Shown piece by piece: positions 11,440 through 23,273 of a DNA stretch of 64,000 nt (within the stretch, counting starts at the first letter, position 1; the number at the start of each line of letters is the position of its first letter). Source of the stretch: Fomes fomentarius. Lineage: Eukaryota; Basidiomycota; Agaricomycetes; Polyporales; Polyporaceae. The notes under the pieces are model-generated. The model saw only the letters and a list, made by a program, of their open reading frames with translations, did no database searches and was not told the DNA's origin. Where the stretch lies: positions 40,605 through 104,604 of the forward strand of contig JABYQN010000021.1 of the NCBI GenBank assembly GCA_022606135.1. The letters are read 5' to 3'. A program made the translations under genes and the position numbers.

Positions 11440-12698
11440 TCATAGCGTGCCGCAGCGCGAGATGAGGATATCCGCGGAGGGCTTGTACAGGATGTGATCG
11501 GACGCGTACGTCTCGATCTTGCGCACAACGTCCATCCCGCAGAGGACTTCGCCAAAGACAACGTTCCGCCTGTCGCACCAAGGCGCAGGCACGGTGGTGA
11601 TGAAGAACTGCATGTCTAGAACGTCAGTCACTGGTCATACGGAGAGAAGGAGAAGGAGAAGGACGGATGACACGAGACGAGACGAGACTAATGAGGGCTT
11701 GTCCGTGACGATCGCGCCATTCCGATGGGTCCCATTGATAGATAGCCCCATCTGAGCCGTCGTGATGATGAACCGCATTGTCTGCGCACAATTCGCACGC
11801 TGAAAGCACAGTATAGCGATGGATCGCAAACTCTACACTGACTTGGACGGGGAGGGGCGTGGGCGTGGGCGAGAAGACGTGATGGAAGATGAGATAGAGC
11901 TATATCGGCCGTAAGCTCACCCACGAGGGTCACTGGACCCTCAGGGCTGGCTGCGAGGACCGGAAGCCGGCTCCGTTACAGTAATTGTATTCTTGCATAC
12001 TGAATTGGGCTGACATGTCCGAGACCGAAGAAGGGCACGAGGCAGCGTGTTCGAGTTCTCAAGGGAGAGGAGAAAGAGACATGAGATATATGTATATGTT
12101 ATGAGCTTACCTGTGATGAGTTTGTATGCGGCCCACGATTAGCCATGGAGAGGAGGCCGGGGCGGTCGTGTCGAATGAGAAAGTTCTCGTCTGGGATTTC
12201 GAAGGAGATGGTGAGGTCAGAAGGAGATGGTGGAGAGAGTTGAGTTGGCAATGTGAGACAATCGGCGGAGGTAGATGGACGGACCGGCAAAAGTGGGTCC
12301 ATAGATAGACCTTCCAGTGGTACCGTTGCCCTCGACGATATCGCCTGCTTGGATCATGAACTGCAATAGAGGAAAGATAAGAGGGTGGAGAGACGTCATA
12401 GAGGGACAAAGATATACGAACGTGAGGCATAATGCGGTGGAAATATGATTGGGAGTAGCCGAAACCGTTCTGGCCGGTCGCGAGCTCGCGGAAGTTGCGA
12501 GCAGTTATGGGGCAGACGGCGTCGAAGAGTCGGAAGACGATGCGGCCTGCTGGGAGACCATGAATCTCAATGTCAAACTAGAAGAAAGAGGGAGAGATGA
12601 GTATGGAGCATGGACGGTTGACGGAAGAGACTGACAAAGACGTCTGGGCCTGAGAGGGAGCGGGCGCGAGCGGTACGGGCGGTGGAATCTTGGGACAT
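11440..12698 (-). CDS. Cyclophilin-type peptidyl-prolyl isomerase
   Basis: Five exons give about 180 aa. Exon 1 is 12698..12636, exon 2 starts at 12577, exon 4 ends at 12111 and exon 5 is 11607..11440. The cyclophilin core is clear: [58 protein letters not shown] and [20 protein letters not shown]. The catalytic Arg in FHRIMP, the Phe and Gln in FMIQAGD and the Trp in PAPWCD are kept, so the isomerase should be active. The protein lacks a signal peptide; a short Ser/Arg/Ala-rich leader precedes the domain. The last intron is 503 bp, about ten times the others, and holds a second exon-like sequence (see findings). The end, [12 protein letters not shown], differs from the usual VVIADCGEL. Confidence 0.88.
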
Positions 12699-15600
12699 GA
12701 GTTGGTATGAGGAGAAGAGAGCAGGGGGGACGTCGGGAGTAGCATGGCAGGGACAGGGACTATTTAGGCGGAAGGAGGTGGGGATGCGCAAGGGACGGAC
12801 AGTCTTCTTCGCTTGCTGCTCAAGAAAGGCCTTTCGGAGTATGCCGAAGATCACATCTGACAGTCGGGTGTGGCCGAGGGCTGGCGATGACGCGGGCATC
12901 TCGGCTGCGATCTCTGTGGCCAAGCGCTCAAGGCAGCTGAAGCCGGGCTGAAGCTGAAGCCGAGCCTGAAAGTGGATTAAGATTGGCTGTAGCAGTCCAA
13001 GAACAGGCGATGGAGGATATAGAGAGGGCGATAGCAAGGACGTTACCGGACTGACCCCGAGCGGTATCACTTGTCGGCATCCATCCAACTCCGAGTCCTC
13101 CTTAGTCCCCAACCACCGTCTCATTCGTACGCGTGGCCTCGATGGCCTCTCAATGAGTGGCCCCCGCCTCATGTTGCCTCACGCGCCTCAACTCGTGAGT
13201 GGTTCATGCCACTCGCTTGTCTTCTTCTCGCATCCGCGCTCTCCCACAATCTAAGCATTGTTTCCCCGAAGAGCTCGTGTAACTGTGGTCTGGACCTTGT
13301 CACCTCTCGCCATCTCACCATACCATATCTGAATCAGGGGATCTAGTGCCCTCACTCGCCCAGCGCCGCCCCCATCACACGGCACAACCCGCGCCATCCG
13401 CATTCCTCCACTCTCATTCGTCCTTTGGGGCGGCAGACCACAAGCTCATGCACTCCTGAGGGTCCCTCTTTCCTTGACCGTATATCTATATCTCTTCCTC
13501 CGAAGACCGCTGACCTGGCACTGCACGCATTCTGCCGACTGCATCTGCATCCTGCCTATCCACACGGATCTTGCCACTCCTTCTCTTTCGTCACTAGCCC
13601 AAAAATTCCCCTGCTTCTCTCTCCCCGGTTTTCGCACGGCCCGTTCCTAGTAGAATGCCTGCTCTTAATGACGCTCACGGTGGGACGGACGACCTCGTTT
13701 TGCTCTTTCTTCGCGGGATGATCTGCCACCCAAATCCGCCCCGACGTAGCGGCAGATCGGGCCTTTGCGGAAGCGTACATTTGGCCTGCGACCAAGCTAC
13801 CGTTCACCCTTCCACCACCCTCCGTACTTTCCGTCACCTTCAGAGCTCGCTGCGCAGGGCCTTGGAAAGCTCATCCGACACTCTTGCAATCGAAACAAAC
13901 TCATCAAACTCATCATGCTCCTAGTACTTGATTTTGGCTTCGTGTGCTCACTTGCCCGTGCGCCGTATCATCTGGAGGCATGGCATCCGATCCGAGTAGA
14001 AGACTGGGAATATTGCTACACGCGATGCTGCTATGCTCTCCTACAGCACGCAATCTTCGCCGTTGGCCCGTAGTCTTCATCCCCGCAAGCCTATCCGACG
14101 TCTGCACTATACTGCTTGCGCTTACTAACGCGTGGTGCTGTGAGATAGTCACCCCACGACTGGCCGCAAATTTGGAGGCTCCTTGTCCACCTTCTCTAGG
14201 CGCCCATCATCTTCACCGTGTCACCGTGTCGCGCGGCGTTCACCCGATGTGTTTAGCATCCTAGTCATTGTCTCAGCTCCTGCAACATGGCCAAGTCGTG
14301 TGAACGGTCCTCGTGTTTTCCCTCATCTCTCTTCATCTCGCGATTCTCCGCCGCCCACGATGTACTCATAATGCTTGTGTGGGCTGCGGACGATGACAGT
14401 GCTCCGCTCATTATGAACATCACGGATGTCTATTCAGCACCATTCCGCCCTCGTCAAAGTCCCCCCGCATCATCTCGTGGCCCCCACGTTGTAACTTGTC
14501 ATTCGCGTACCGGGCTGCGGCCCAGACTCAACGCAACTCCGCCGTAGCAGTATCACGAGTCGATGCCAGGCGTTACATCATCCTCACCCTTCTGCGCCTC
14601 TCTCCGTCTCAACTCCAGTCTCCAGCCGAGCCGTGGCATCGTTGATTGCCACGACGACACTACATCCTCCCAGCTTGCAAGGTCTCTTCACTGCCGTCCC
14701 TTCGTTCGGCACAGTGTGCGCGACCCCCAGACCACCCTCATTCACAACACCCACGCCCACGCCCACGCACACAAATAACCACGTCCATCAAGCTCAGCCT
14801 CCCCCCATCGAGTCGCGTTCTCGCACTCATATATGCGGAAGTCGAGCTACTCTCCGTGCCTTCGGCTTTCGCTGTTCGCGCGTTCGTTCTGTGCCTTGCG
14901 CGACGTCGTTGTCGCCATCAAGTTCTCAGTACGTACACTTTCAGAGTGTGTTTACATATACCTCGAGCTTCGAAGGTGCTGCGAACATTCTCCGGGTATT
15001 GTCCCGTCGGCTTTCGCGCCCTCGACGGGGACCCTGTGCGTCCATGGCCCTCGGTTCGATCTCCACGGTGCCACGGTGGCCACGGCGCCACGGGTGCAAT
15101 TAGTCGTGTCGAGAAGTACTGGAACGCCGCGAGTTAGACGTGCCACGTGGTATAGTGCCGTTTTGCACGATGAGGCTTCCCGCTGCGTTCGTTCAGGGTT
15201 AACGTTATGCATGAAACGCTGGGTCTGGGCAAGTTGTGATCCGAGTGAGAAGCTCCCAGCTTACGTTGTTGGGGATTCGCGTGCGCAGCGCAGCGCAGGG
15301 GGGGAAGGGGGCGCAGCGTGAATCTTAACTCTCACTCTACGTATACATTCTATGTATTAGAGTCTCGCCCGCTAGGCCTACTTGCACATGGCCACCATAC
15401 CATTGAATGGTGCGCGATCCTCTGCCCTTGCTCTTGGCTTGGCAGTCAGGTTCGACTTGTGCCCCCGAACCCGAACCCGATGAACACGGTTCTATGTAAC
15501 ACAAACAACATCAAACCCAATTCAGTCAAACACGCGCGCGCGCAAGTGGTAAATCCCTCTCTCTCTCGATCCTGGTACGTAACATTTACTGCATCCGTCA

Positions 15601-16522
15601 GCGCCGGCCGTGCTGGGGTGCTTCCGGCTATGTCGGACTTTGCTTGCTTCTAGTGTGGAGTGGAGATCGTGGAGATTGCCCTTTGCGTGACTGGAGCTTG
15701 ACCGCCCCGGGGGCTGATCGGGCCCTTGCAGATTGTCTGAATACATTATGTAGAATCGTTTCCGTACATAGGCGATATCGGAGGTTGGGGTGGGGAGTGT
15801 GGAGCCGGGGCTGTGCCACCCGCTACTATAGAAGACCCTCGTATCTCTACGAGCTCGAGGTGTATGTACTTACATGCCTTGTCTGCCTACCATGTATTTT
15901 TGGGAGAACCATGTATTTTTGAAAGAACGTTCCGATCAGGCGACCCTGTGCGGTGATATCGGCCCTGAGTTGTTACGTTCTACTTACTTACATGTACTCA
16001 GATTCTCGTATGTAGGGTTGCGCGATGCCACGGACTTGTGCTCTGCGTCCCGGCGGGCAAGTTACTAAGTATGTACCGAGTTTGAATGTCCCTTAGCCAC
16101 TCTCCGATGACCTAAGTGCTCGTTCTGACTTCTTCTTATCTATGGGCAGTTGGCCTGGAACCTTCACTCATTTCAGATTGCGATATACTGGTGATCGCTA
16201 ATGGTGTTGATTGCGCCTGTGCTCACGATTTTGCTCTCAGATGCTCGGGGCTCGGGTAGTAAGGGCACCCATCCCCATCCTGGAGCGACCTGAAATATCA
16301 CAACACCTTGTTGAGTTGTTCACATCGAGACAAGTACAAGGATCAGTATACAGTTTGTATCGCTACAGATGGCCTGTGTTGTGCAAGGTTTAGCAAGTCG
16401 CAGATGTTCAAGCCACATCACATTTGCGGATCATGTTCAGAACATCGCGCTCCTCTTGAGAGAAGTGGTACTGATCCAGAAGAACTCTGTGATATCGCAG
16501 AGGCGCGCGTCAGCAATACCTT
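12699..16522. other. About 3.8 kb without a supported gene
   Basis: CT-rich on the plus strand between about 13.1 and 14.8 kb, with many overlapping frames and no recognisable domain. The part from 15.3 to 16.1 kb is AT-richer and has short pyrimidine and CG runs. The plus-strand frame 14833-15321 is fairly long but looks like random translation of GC-rich DNA. No transposase, reverse transcriptase or RNA gene seen. Confidence 0.5.
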
Positions 16523-17446
16523 TCATATGGTCCAAGCCAGACAGAACACACACCTAGTCTCGAACGTGAATTGCATAGATCGCAGGCGTTGCCTCCAGAT
16601 TACGGACTTGTCCCGGCAGGTGAATCCTACGGAGACAATAGCCCGCTTCTCGCGCATGGTGAACTGATCTGCCATCTCCTGCCCAGACGGCCAGTCATCA
16701 GGGTCGGTAGACCAGTATCCGAGCGGGGTTTCAAACCGGTCCTCGAGGCGCGGCACGGAGAGGTTCTCGAAGAAGTAGAGTGTATCAGCTTCGTCGACAT
16801 GCGAGGCCTCCTTCGCCGCGTCGGTTTCGATTGGGTTGGGGTGCTCTTCGTCGAACTCGAATTCGGTCCGTGTGGTGCTAATATCAATACGCACACCCCA
16901 TACTGCACGATGATCAGCGAATCGAAAGCAGGGGGCTTTCGTGCTATGATATTTACGTACCTATGCCCATACCACTAGCCGCTTCAGCTGGTATGTCGTC
17001 GCTCAGAACCTTGTCACAGAACCAACCGCGGACCTCGCGCCACGGGCATCCGGAGAGGTACAGGTGGAACAACAGGGTCGGGGGTGTACTCTTCCCAACC
17101 GAATGTCTACGGGTCTTGTTAGCATGGATTGGACAGTACTACTGACCGCTAGGACACACCTCCTCCACCCATTTGTCCCCTGACTGATCGTCCCGTTGAG
17201 CTCGGTTGCGTTCGGGAGATCTGTATATAATTCGTCTGCCACTTCTAATGGATCTACAAATATTGCACGCCTTTTGCAGGCGACATTCCGACAAAGTGGT
17301 GAATACCAATTATCCCGGGCCTCACATAGGCATCGGAAGTGTCGAGGACCGACCAGCTTCCAGTCAATGGTCGCTGGGTGGTACCGGTAAGGCGCGATAC
17401 AGACAGAGTGCGATCCAGGAAAGCATAATCCCACAGAGGGCACCAT
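16523..17446 (-). CDS. Hypothetical protein or C-terminal part of the MLKL-like gene
   Basis: Several minus-strand stretches look coding and are separated by plausible introns: FVDPLEVADELYTDLPNAT, then FGWEEYTPDPVVPPVPLRMP and REVRGWFCDKVLSDDIPAEA, then an acidic exon with EFEFDEEHPNPIETDAAKEA, LYFFENLSVPRLEDRFETP and LGYWSTDPDDWPSG. I do not recognise a catalytic domain. The YFF...YWSTDPD pattern resembles C-terminal regions I associate with agaricomycete four-helix-bundle/kinase-like proteins, so this may be the tail of the gene at 17560-19349. That gene has a stop in phase at 17560, so I keep them apart. Start and exon ends are not settled. Confidence 0.35.
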
Positions 17447-17559
17447 GGGGAGGGGCCATGGGTGTCTGCAGGAGTGCTCGGTATGTTGTACACGGAAGGA
17501 CCACGCGTCCTTGATTGTGTCGATGTTCGGGGACGACTGTTTGAGAAGGTCTGAGTGAA

Positions 17560-19349
17560 TCAGGTTAGATCGACACTAGCTCCACTCATAGGAACAGCCA
17601 AAGCTTTCCCTTGAAGCGACTTCATGTCAACGTCATGTAGGCTGAGGACCTGGAGTGCGGCTCGTCACATACAACGGAGATACACGTCTTGAGAGCAACG
17701 TACTTTGTTATCGTTCAGCTCCAAGAAGGCGGGGAGAACAGATAACGTCCAGTTGTTGACATCCCACTGGATCGTACCGTTCTTTCGTACCACAAGATCT
17801 TCCGGGAAGACTCCATGAAGCTGACAAGGAGTACTATATGGTTAGTGACTTCGGACAAATGCAATAGAGGTGCGATCAAAACCTCTGAGTTTACGATGGC
17901 AGGACGCGTAAGACCATGGTGTTCCATGAAGGTGAACGCACGCTGCAGTCTGCTCAGCTTCCGCCTCACGAAAGAATCGAGTGGTAACTCACGAGTAGTT
18001 GTTGAATCTGCGAGTTACCAACATTGGATCAGTTCCCAGGTTAGAGATTCTGATATGTACATATTGTAGGATATGCTCGATCCTCTCCACTTTCCCAAGA
18101 GCTTCTAAGGATCGCATAAGCTGTGCGCCTGTATGAATACTCTCAGTGTGGGAGTGATATGTAGGGATCGTCGCACCTACCACTGACCCCTGATCCATCG
18201 AGTACAATGAACGCCTGAGTTGGGTCCGGTCGGGACATGCCTAGCGTCTGTACAATGTATGGATGCCTAGAAAGAATCTCGCAATCAGTATGCAGAGGCC
18301 GAGGGGATCTGAAGGTGTCATATTCATAGATTGTATACCATATTCGCTTGGAGAGCTCTACTGCAGCTCGGAAACGATGATCGGCGCGAGGGTACTTTCG
18401 GACGATAACAACGCCCCCTGTTTCACGCAACTCAGCCCGATAGCGTAGGACAGGGTCCTGGTCTAAGGAAGGCCATTGAAGCTCTGGTCCGATCTCATCG
18501 AGAAGGTCGATGTCTTCTCTACCAAAAAGTTTCATCTGTCTATGATTCAGACAGACGTCAGATGATCTAGTAAAAGAAACACACGACACCGTCTTCCGTC
18601 GCCCGAGGTCTGGAGAGCTCCGCGATTCCTTTCTCGATGAGGTTCGTTCGAGATAGGACTAGGGCATTGACCCGATCCGTGTCCTCCGCGTGACACACGA
18701 GGCGTCTCTGTGTACTTGCAACGTGCGATAATTGCTCACACGTGTGGAGCGATGTCTGGATCTGGTAAATGTATGGCCAGTATCACTAGAGAACATCAGG
18801 AGCGACCTGGGAGTGCGTACGTTGAAGATCTGCACTGAGTCTTCTAACTCAGCGGTCAGCCGCACAATCTCCTTGGTAATGCGCCCCTGCAACGAGAGAG
18901 CAGAGAAAAAGCTTTTTGTTGCTTGTCGGCGCATGAAGATATCGATGGCTTCCAACGTGCTGGTGCGAATTATAATTAGTAGTTAGGATCATCACCATCG
19001 ATGAGACAAGGAGCTGTAGACTTGCCAGAGGAAAGTAGCAATACACTCTGAGATATGAGGAGATATGGCGTCAGTCGCGTATGCTCGGAGATGCTCGTAC
19101 ACCCCAAGGGTGAGTCTGGCGGCACGATCGGCCAACTCCCGGCATCGTTCTCGCATGGACTTCACTTCCTAAGCACATTCACATTTGTTCTAGTACCTTG
19201 CATATTATATTAGCCTTGACAGTTGTAGGACGCACCTCTGCAACTTCAGCAATATGCAATGCGACGCTTATGGCCGATCCAAGATAAGGTATGGGGATGG
19301 CGTCCGCTGTTTTCTCGGACAAGCGCAGGGCCCGAATCGTCGCATCCAT
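17560..19349 (-). CDS. MLKL-like protein: four-helix bundle plus pseudokinase
   Basis: The N-terminal exons (19349..19236, 19168..19026, 18959..18821, 18761..18585) join in phase. They give helices such as MDATIRALRLSEKTADAIP, ELADRAARLTLGVYEHLRAY, TLEAIDIFMRRQATKSFFSA and LQGRITKEIVRLTAELEDS, which match the MLKL N-terminal-like bundle found in many agaricomycete proteins. Later exons (18535..18339, 18266..18181 and on) give a kinase N-lobe-like segment: GGVVIVRKYPRADHRFRAA, KRIW-HPYIVQTLGMSRPD and AFIVLDG. The catalytic-loop position reads LHGVFPEDLVV...GTIQWDVNNW, with no HRD and no DFG, so it is probably a pseudokinase. In animals and plants this pairing drives membrane-permeabilising cell death. 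Exon joins near 17890-18070 are unresolved. The second intron (19025-18963) is GC-AG. Confidence 0.6.
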
Positions 19350-20165
19350 AGTCCTTGTCAACTGGGAGTGTAAAGCAGTAATGGGTGCAAAAGCGTGATA
19401 AGGCCCAAGGGAGTAGGGAGTAGATATATGTGAGCATCTCCTCGGGAGGCTGTGTGGAAGCTTGAGAATGAGGCACGGCATGGCTGTACTAGTCCAGAAC
19501 AGACCCTCACGTACACCCGAGTAACCCAGAAGTCCCATGTTAGTTTGGTACCCACCTACTTCAAGGGTGCTGTGACACTTGTAGCCCATATATGACGCAG
19601 AGATAGCATAGTCGGAGGCGCTAGTGCTCAACCAGCCGAACGTCCTCAACGCCGACCATGTGGTACTCATACATGGAAGTCGCCCGTTGCAGTCAGCCAT
19701 CTCATGCTGACAAAATGCCACGAAAGAACATCCCATCCTGGTCAACATGTGTTTTGAGGACCCAAGAGACCGGTCGGCATCCGCGAGACCCAGACTGTTC
19801 CACAACTGAGGCCCTCTAAGATCACGCTGGCTTTCGCTAGCACTGCCCGATCAATAGACCTAAGCACAGCCTAGGCAAATTGGACAGCCAGAACGCACCT
19901 TCTGTGGACAAGTCGGGCATGGACCAACCAAATGATTGCAAAGCGGTCTTCATCTCACGGATGACACGTGCAGTCATCTTTGGCGCAATTGCCTGCTCGA
20001 TATGATGGAGGGGAGTGGGGTAGAGGGACGCTACTCGAGCATTGTTGACAAAGTCGCGCGATTAGCACCAATATAACCCACCCACATAGCAGAGCACAAT
20101 CCTAGACGCCAACGCAATCGAGTTCCTATAGTAGCAATGCAATTCACTACCAGGCAGGTGGGTTC
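19350..20165. other. Intergenic with a small coding-like stretch
   Basis: On the minus strand from 19977, a frame reads MTARVIREMKTALQSFGWSM and continues across a possible intron into VLAKASVILEGLSC, about 59 aa in total. It looks coding but I cannot assign it; it might be an extra upstream exon of the MLKL-like gene or a remnant. The rest shows nothing. Confidence 0.3.
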
Positions 20166-20925
20166 TTACAATCGCGATATCTGCATCTGGTTCTGTATCC
20201 CGCTTGCAACGAGTCTCCGATTCGTGATGTCCCATATCTGAGTAGGAAGTCATATGAACCATGCATTACCGATGATGGATGAGAGGACATCACCTCTGTG
20301 CGCGCAGAGATCATACGAGAGCCCCACACGACTGTGGTATTGACGATCTTGAGCCTCGCGCCACTGGGGGGGAGTTGGGACTAGGGTGAGACGGAAGATC
20401 AGTCATCGGCAAAGTGCGACATACAGTTGCGCCGGGGCGTGGAACATGGTATGGATAGCTTGGGATATGAAATCTTCTTTCTTGTTCAACGCGGCTCTGA
20501 GCGTAAACAGAGCAGTACAGGTGCATCTACACGGCCTCAACTTCTATGCGAAGACATCCTACATCATGGGTAGAGAGACTTACACGTCAATCAGGTGCAT
20601 AGTACACCCCCCATGCAGCGTTTGGCCGGCGTTCAACATATCTGGTTGGTATGGACATGTAGGCTGGCTTGCGGATGAGGGATTTCGAGACGGGCGACGC
20701 ACCTTCGTCCACATCAACCTCAAAGACTACACGCGCATGGGTCTTCCCATCTTCTAGTCTCTCGAATACATCAACATCCTGAAGCTTTAACCGCGCTGTG
20801 GTTTGTCTCCCGAACTTCCGTGAGCCTCGCATAAGCATATCTTCGAAGTCGATGATGGATGTGCGTTGTTCGCTTGACAGGTTGTCGGAGAACCGAACAA
20901 GCGGGTGAGATGAAGGGTTAGTCAT
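20166..20925 (-). CDS. HotDog-fold thioesterase-like protein, paralogue 2
   Basis: Exons 20925..20703, 20641..20584, 20526..20425, 20363..20294 and 20237..20166 give 174 aa with all junctions in phase. The signature reads MLNAGQTLHGGCTMHLIDV. It is followed by a region with ALNKKEDFISQAIHTMFHAP, then GARLKIVNTTVVWGSR and the last exon IWDITNRRLVASGIQNQMQ. The HGG turn is intact, so an acyl thioesterase activity is possible. Internal exons of 58, 102 and 70 bp equal those of the other three paralogues. A TATATA sequence at 21040-21045 lies about 115 bp upstream of the ATG. The next gene upstream is the broken light-chain gene on the same strand. Confidence 0.85.
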
Positions 20926-21168
20926 TGCTATGGGTCGAGAACACCATGGCACGATATAGGAAAGCACTTTACGAAGGCGAGCATGTCCGTGGAAAGGCGG
21001 CTCGCCAGGCGCTGAGAAGTTGGATGGAAAGAAACGGTCTATATACTTGAGCGCTCGTGAGGTGGCTTATGTACACAGTACTGTCAATGAAAGCATAAGT
21101 ATCTTACCTTGTACTATAGTGTGTATGTACAATGTCAAGATCGTGATCAGGGTATAGGTCGTGAAACA

Positions 21169-21897
21169 TCATGGCAGATACAAGTATATCATACATCGTC
21201 CAATGCGCATGCATCCATATGATTCAGGTTCTTCAGCGTCGGTATTGATTCGAAGTACCTTCACCCATTCGCGGTAGTTGAACTGTCCATTCCTAGTGAA
21301 CGGACCTTTCAGCAGCTTGTCGATCTGCCCACACGTCCGTCAGCAACCTCCAATGTCTCGCCCAGCATCCGCTCGTCCTTTCGCAAGCCTCATCATTCAA
21401 AACCACAACGAGAACTTACCTCATGCTCTTCCATTCTTTCCCCGAAATTTCCAACCCACTTCCCGATCTCGTCGCACTTCACGAGGCCCTGTCGTCCTCG
21501 TCGAAGCATTCAAATGCGGCGAGCAGCTCCGCCTCCGCGTCGAAGTCGTACAGGTGTTTGCCCATCATCGTGAGGAACATCGGGAACGTGATCCCGCCGT
21601 CCGAGCCGCCGTCGTCCGACGCGCCGCGCGAGTGCGCCCCACCACGAGTAGCTGCAGTCAGTGGCTCTGCATAAGAAGATGTGGGGTACATACCAAGCGA
21701 GGCGAAGATGTGTTTCAGATCCTGCTCGTTCACAATCCCGTCTCCGTCGTGGTCGATGAGTGAGAACGCCTCGCGGAACTGCTAGAACACGCCTGAGGGC
21801 TCGCGGTGCGCGCGCGAATTCTGCGCTTTGGTCAGCTTGGTGGGCGTGCTTGTTGGCGTGATGTCTGGTGAGAGAGACCGTATGGGTAGTGCGACAT
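21169..21897 (-). pseudogene. Myosin regulatory light chain pseudogene (EF-hand)
   Basis: Fragments match a fungal myosin II regulatory light chain from end to end. After a start at 21897 come RAHREPSGVF, then QFREAFSLIDHDGDGIVNEQ (a complete EF-hand loop), ITFPMFLTMMGKHLYDFDAE, AAFECFDEDD, GLVKCDEIGKWVGNFGERME and IDKLLKGPFTRNGQFNYREW. Two lesions break it. Between GVF and QFREAF there is a TAG (21782-21784) and the usual eight or so linking residues are missing, unless an unlikely intron removes the stop. After FDEDD (about 21488-21492) the frame shifts by one base, and only the shifted frame continues as GLVKCDEIG. The light chain is normally a single essential gene of cytokinesis, so an intact copy should exist elsewhere. 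Confidence 0.75.
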
Positions 21898-22486
21898 GAT
21901 TGCTAGAAACCTGCAGAGCGATTAAGCGAAGTGGGCAAGCGGAGACGAGCCTGGGGCTGGAGACTCGGAGCGTGTTGGTTGAGCGGGCGCCGGACGGACG
22001 TGTACTGTACCGCTTGATCTTCCGGCTGATACTGAATAACTTATACTGTGGTCACTGGCTTTGTCGTTCTGAAGATCGTGTTCTCATACGCTATGCACTC
22101 CGTTCATTTGCGACCTCGAGTTAAGAGTTGTATTCGGACGTGCGTGTGTCGAGGAACCTCGATTTCCAGAGATGACATGAGGGACGTCTACTCGCATGGT
22201 CCTAGACTCAGCTGGTCATGAGCGCACTAGGCATCGACATCTCTACTGTCTGCAATACGTGGACGATCAACAACTCTTGCTCTTGCTGACAGAGTGTCAT
22301 CACCGCCCAGCTTAATCAGATACCTATGTCTAGTCCGGAACACCTACGTATATCACATCCAATGGGGCGTCAGGTCAAGTTCGGCCACGACTAGAGAGCG
22401 CATTCCTGCTACCTTTATGTACATCACGGCAGCCTGATACTGATTCTAGTAAGAGTGACAGTTGCCCCACGGAAAGAGACAACCTG
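21898..22486. other. Intergenic, nothing seen
   Basis: Flanks the start of the light-chain pseudogene and the 3' end of thioesterase paralogue 3. No repeat, RNA gene or coding stretch recognised. Confidence 0.5.
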
Positions 22487-23273
22487 TCACAGTTTCGGTT
22501 GCGAAGGTTGCATCTGATTGTGGATACCAGTCGCTACTAGCCGGCGATTTGTGAGGTCCCATATCTGAAAAGGCCGTCAGGAAGGTAGATCGTGGCAGCA
22601 GAGGATAACATACCTCCGTGCGTGCGGACACTGTACGCGCTCCGAACGCGGTTGTCTTGTTGACGATGCGCAGTCGTGAATCCCTAGACGACTAGATTAG
22701 ATGCAAAGGCGAAGTGCTCCGGAATCCTGCGAACGTACACCGTAGCTGGCGAGTGGAAGACAGTGGTGAGTGCCTGTGAGACGAAGTATACAGGCTTCTT
22801 CATGGCAATGCTGAGTGCGACGAGCGCGATGGACGAGCAGCTGTGCGATGGACGAGATTAGAGCCGGCCGCATCTCTATCTCCGGTTGCGCGCACCAGGA
22901 TAGTGACTTACACGTCAATCATGAACATCGTACAGCCGCCGTGAACATTTCTTCCCGAGTTCGTCATGTCTTCACGCCGTCCAGCATCAGTTCCTATGAG
23001 CCTGGTATAGAAGGCAGACGTACCGAGCGCGGTATCAATCTCGAACACCACGTCTGCGTGCAGCCTTCCATCTTCCGCCCGCTCGTAGGCGGACACCTCT
23101 GTCAACTCGAGACGAGAACCGACCGGCTTCGCGAACTCGCCGGGACCGCGCAGAATGAACTTCGCATAATTGATGATGCTTTCCCGTTGCTCCGTCGAGA
23201 TGTTGTCGGACCACCGTGTTGAGGAGTATCCACCGTCAGCTGCTGGAGGTGTTGATGACGCCGGATGCTCCAT
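22487..23273 (-). CDS. HotDog-fold thioesterase-like protein, paralogue 3
   Basis: Exons 23273..23024, 22969..22912, 22840..22739, 22683..22614 and 22564..22487 give 185 aa. The signature is NVHGGCTMFMIDV, then CSSIALVALSIAM, VYFVSQALTTVFHSPATV, DSRLRIVNKTTAFGARTVS and the last exon IWDLTNRRLVATGIHNQM. All joins are in phase, and the 58/102/70-bp internal exons match the paralogues. The start at 23273 gives MEHPASSTPPAADGG, a longer Ser/Pro/Ala-rich leader than in the others; an in-frame ATG 63 bp upstream would add a hydrophobic stretch (RLLALHACILSS), so a targeted form is conceivable. Substrate unknown. Confidence 0.85.
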
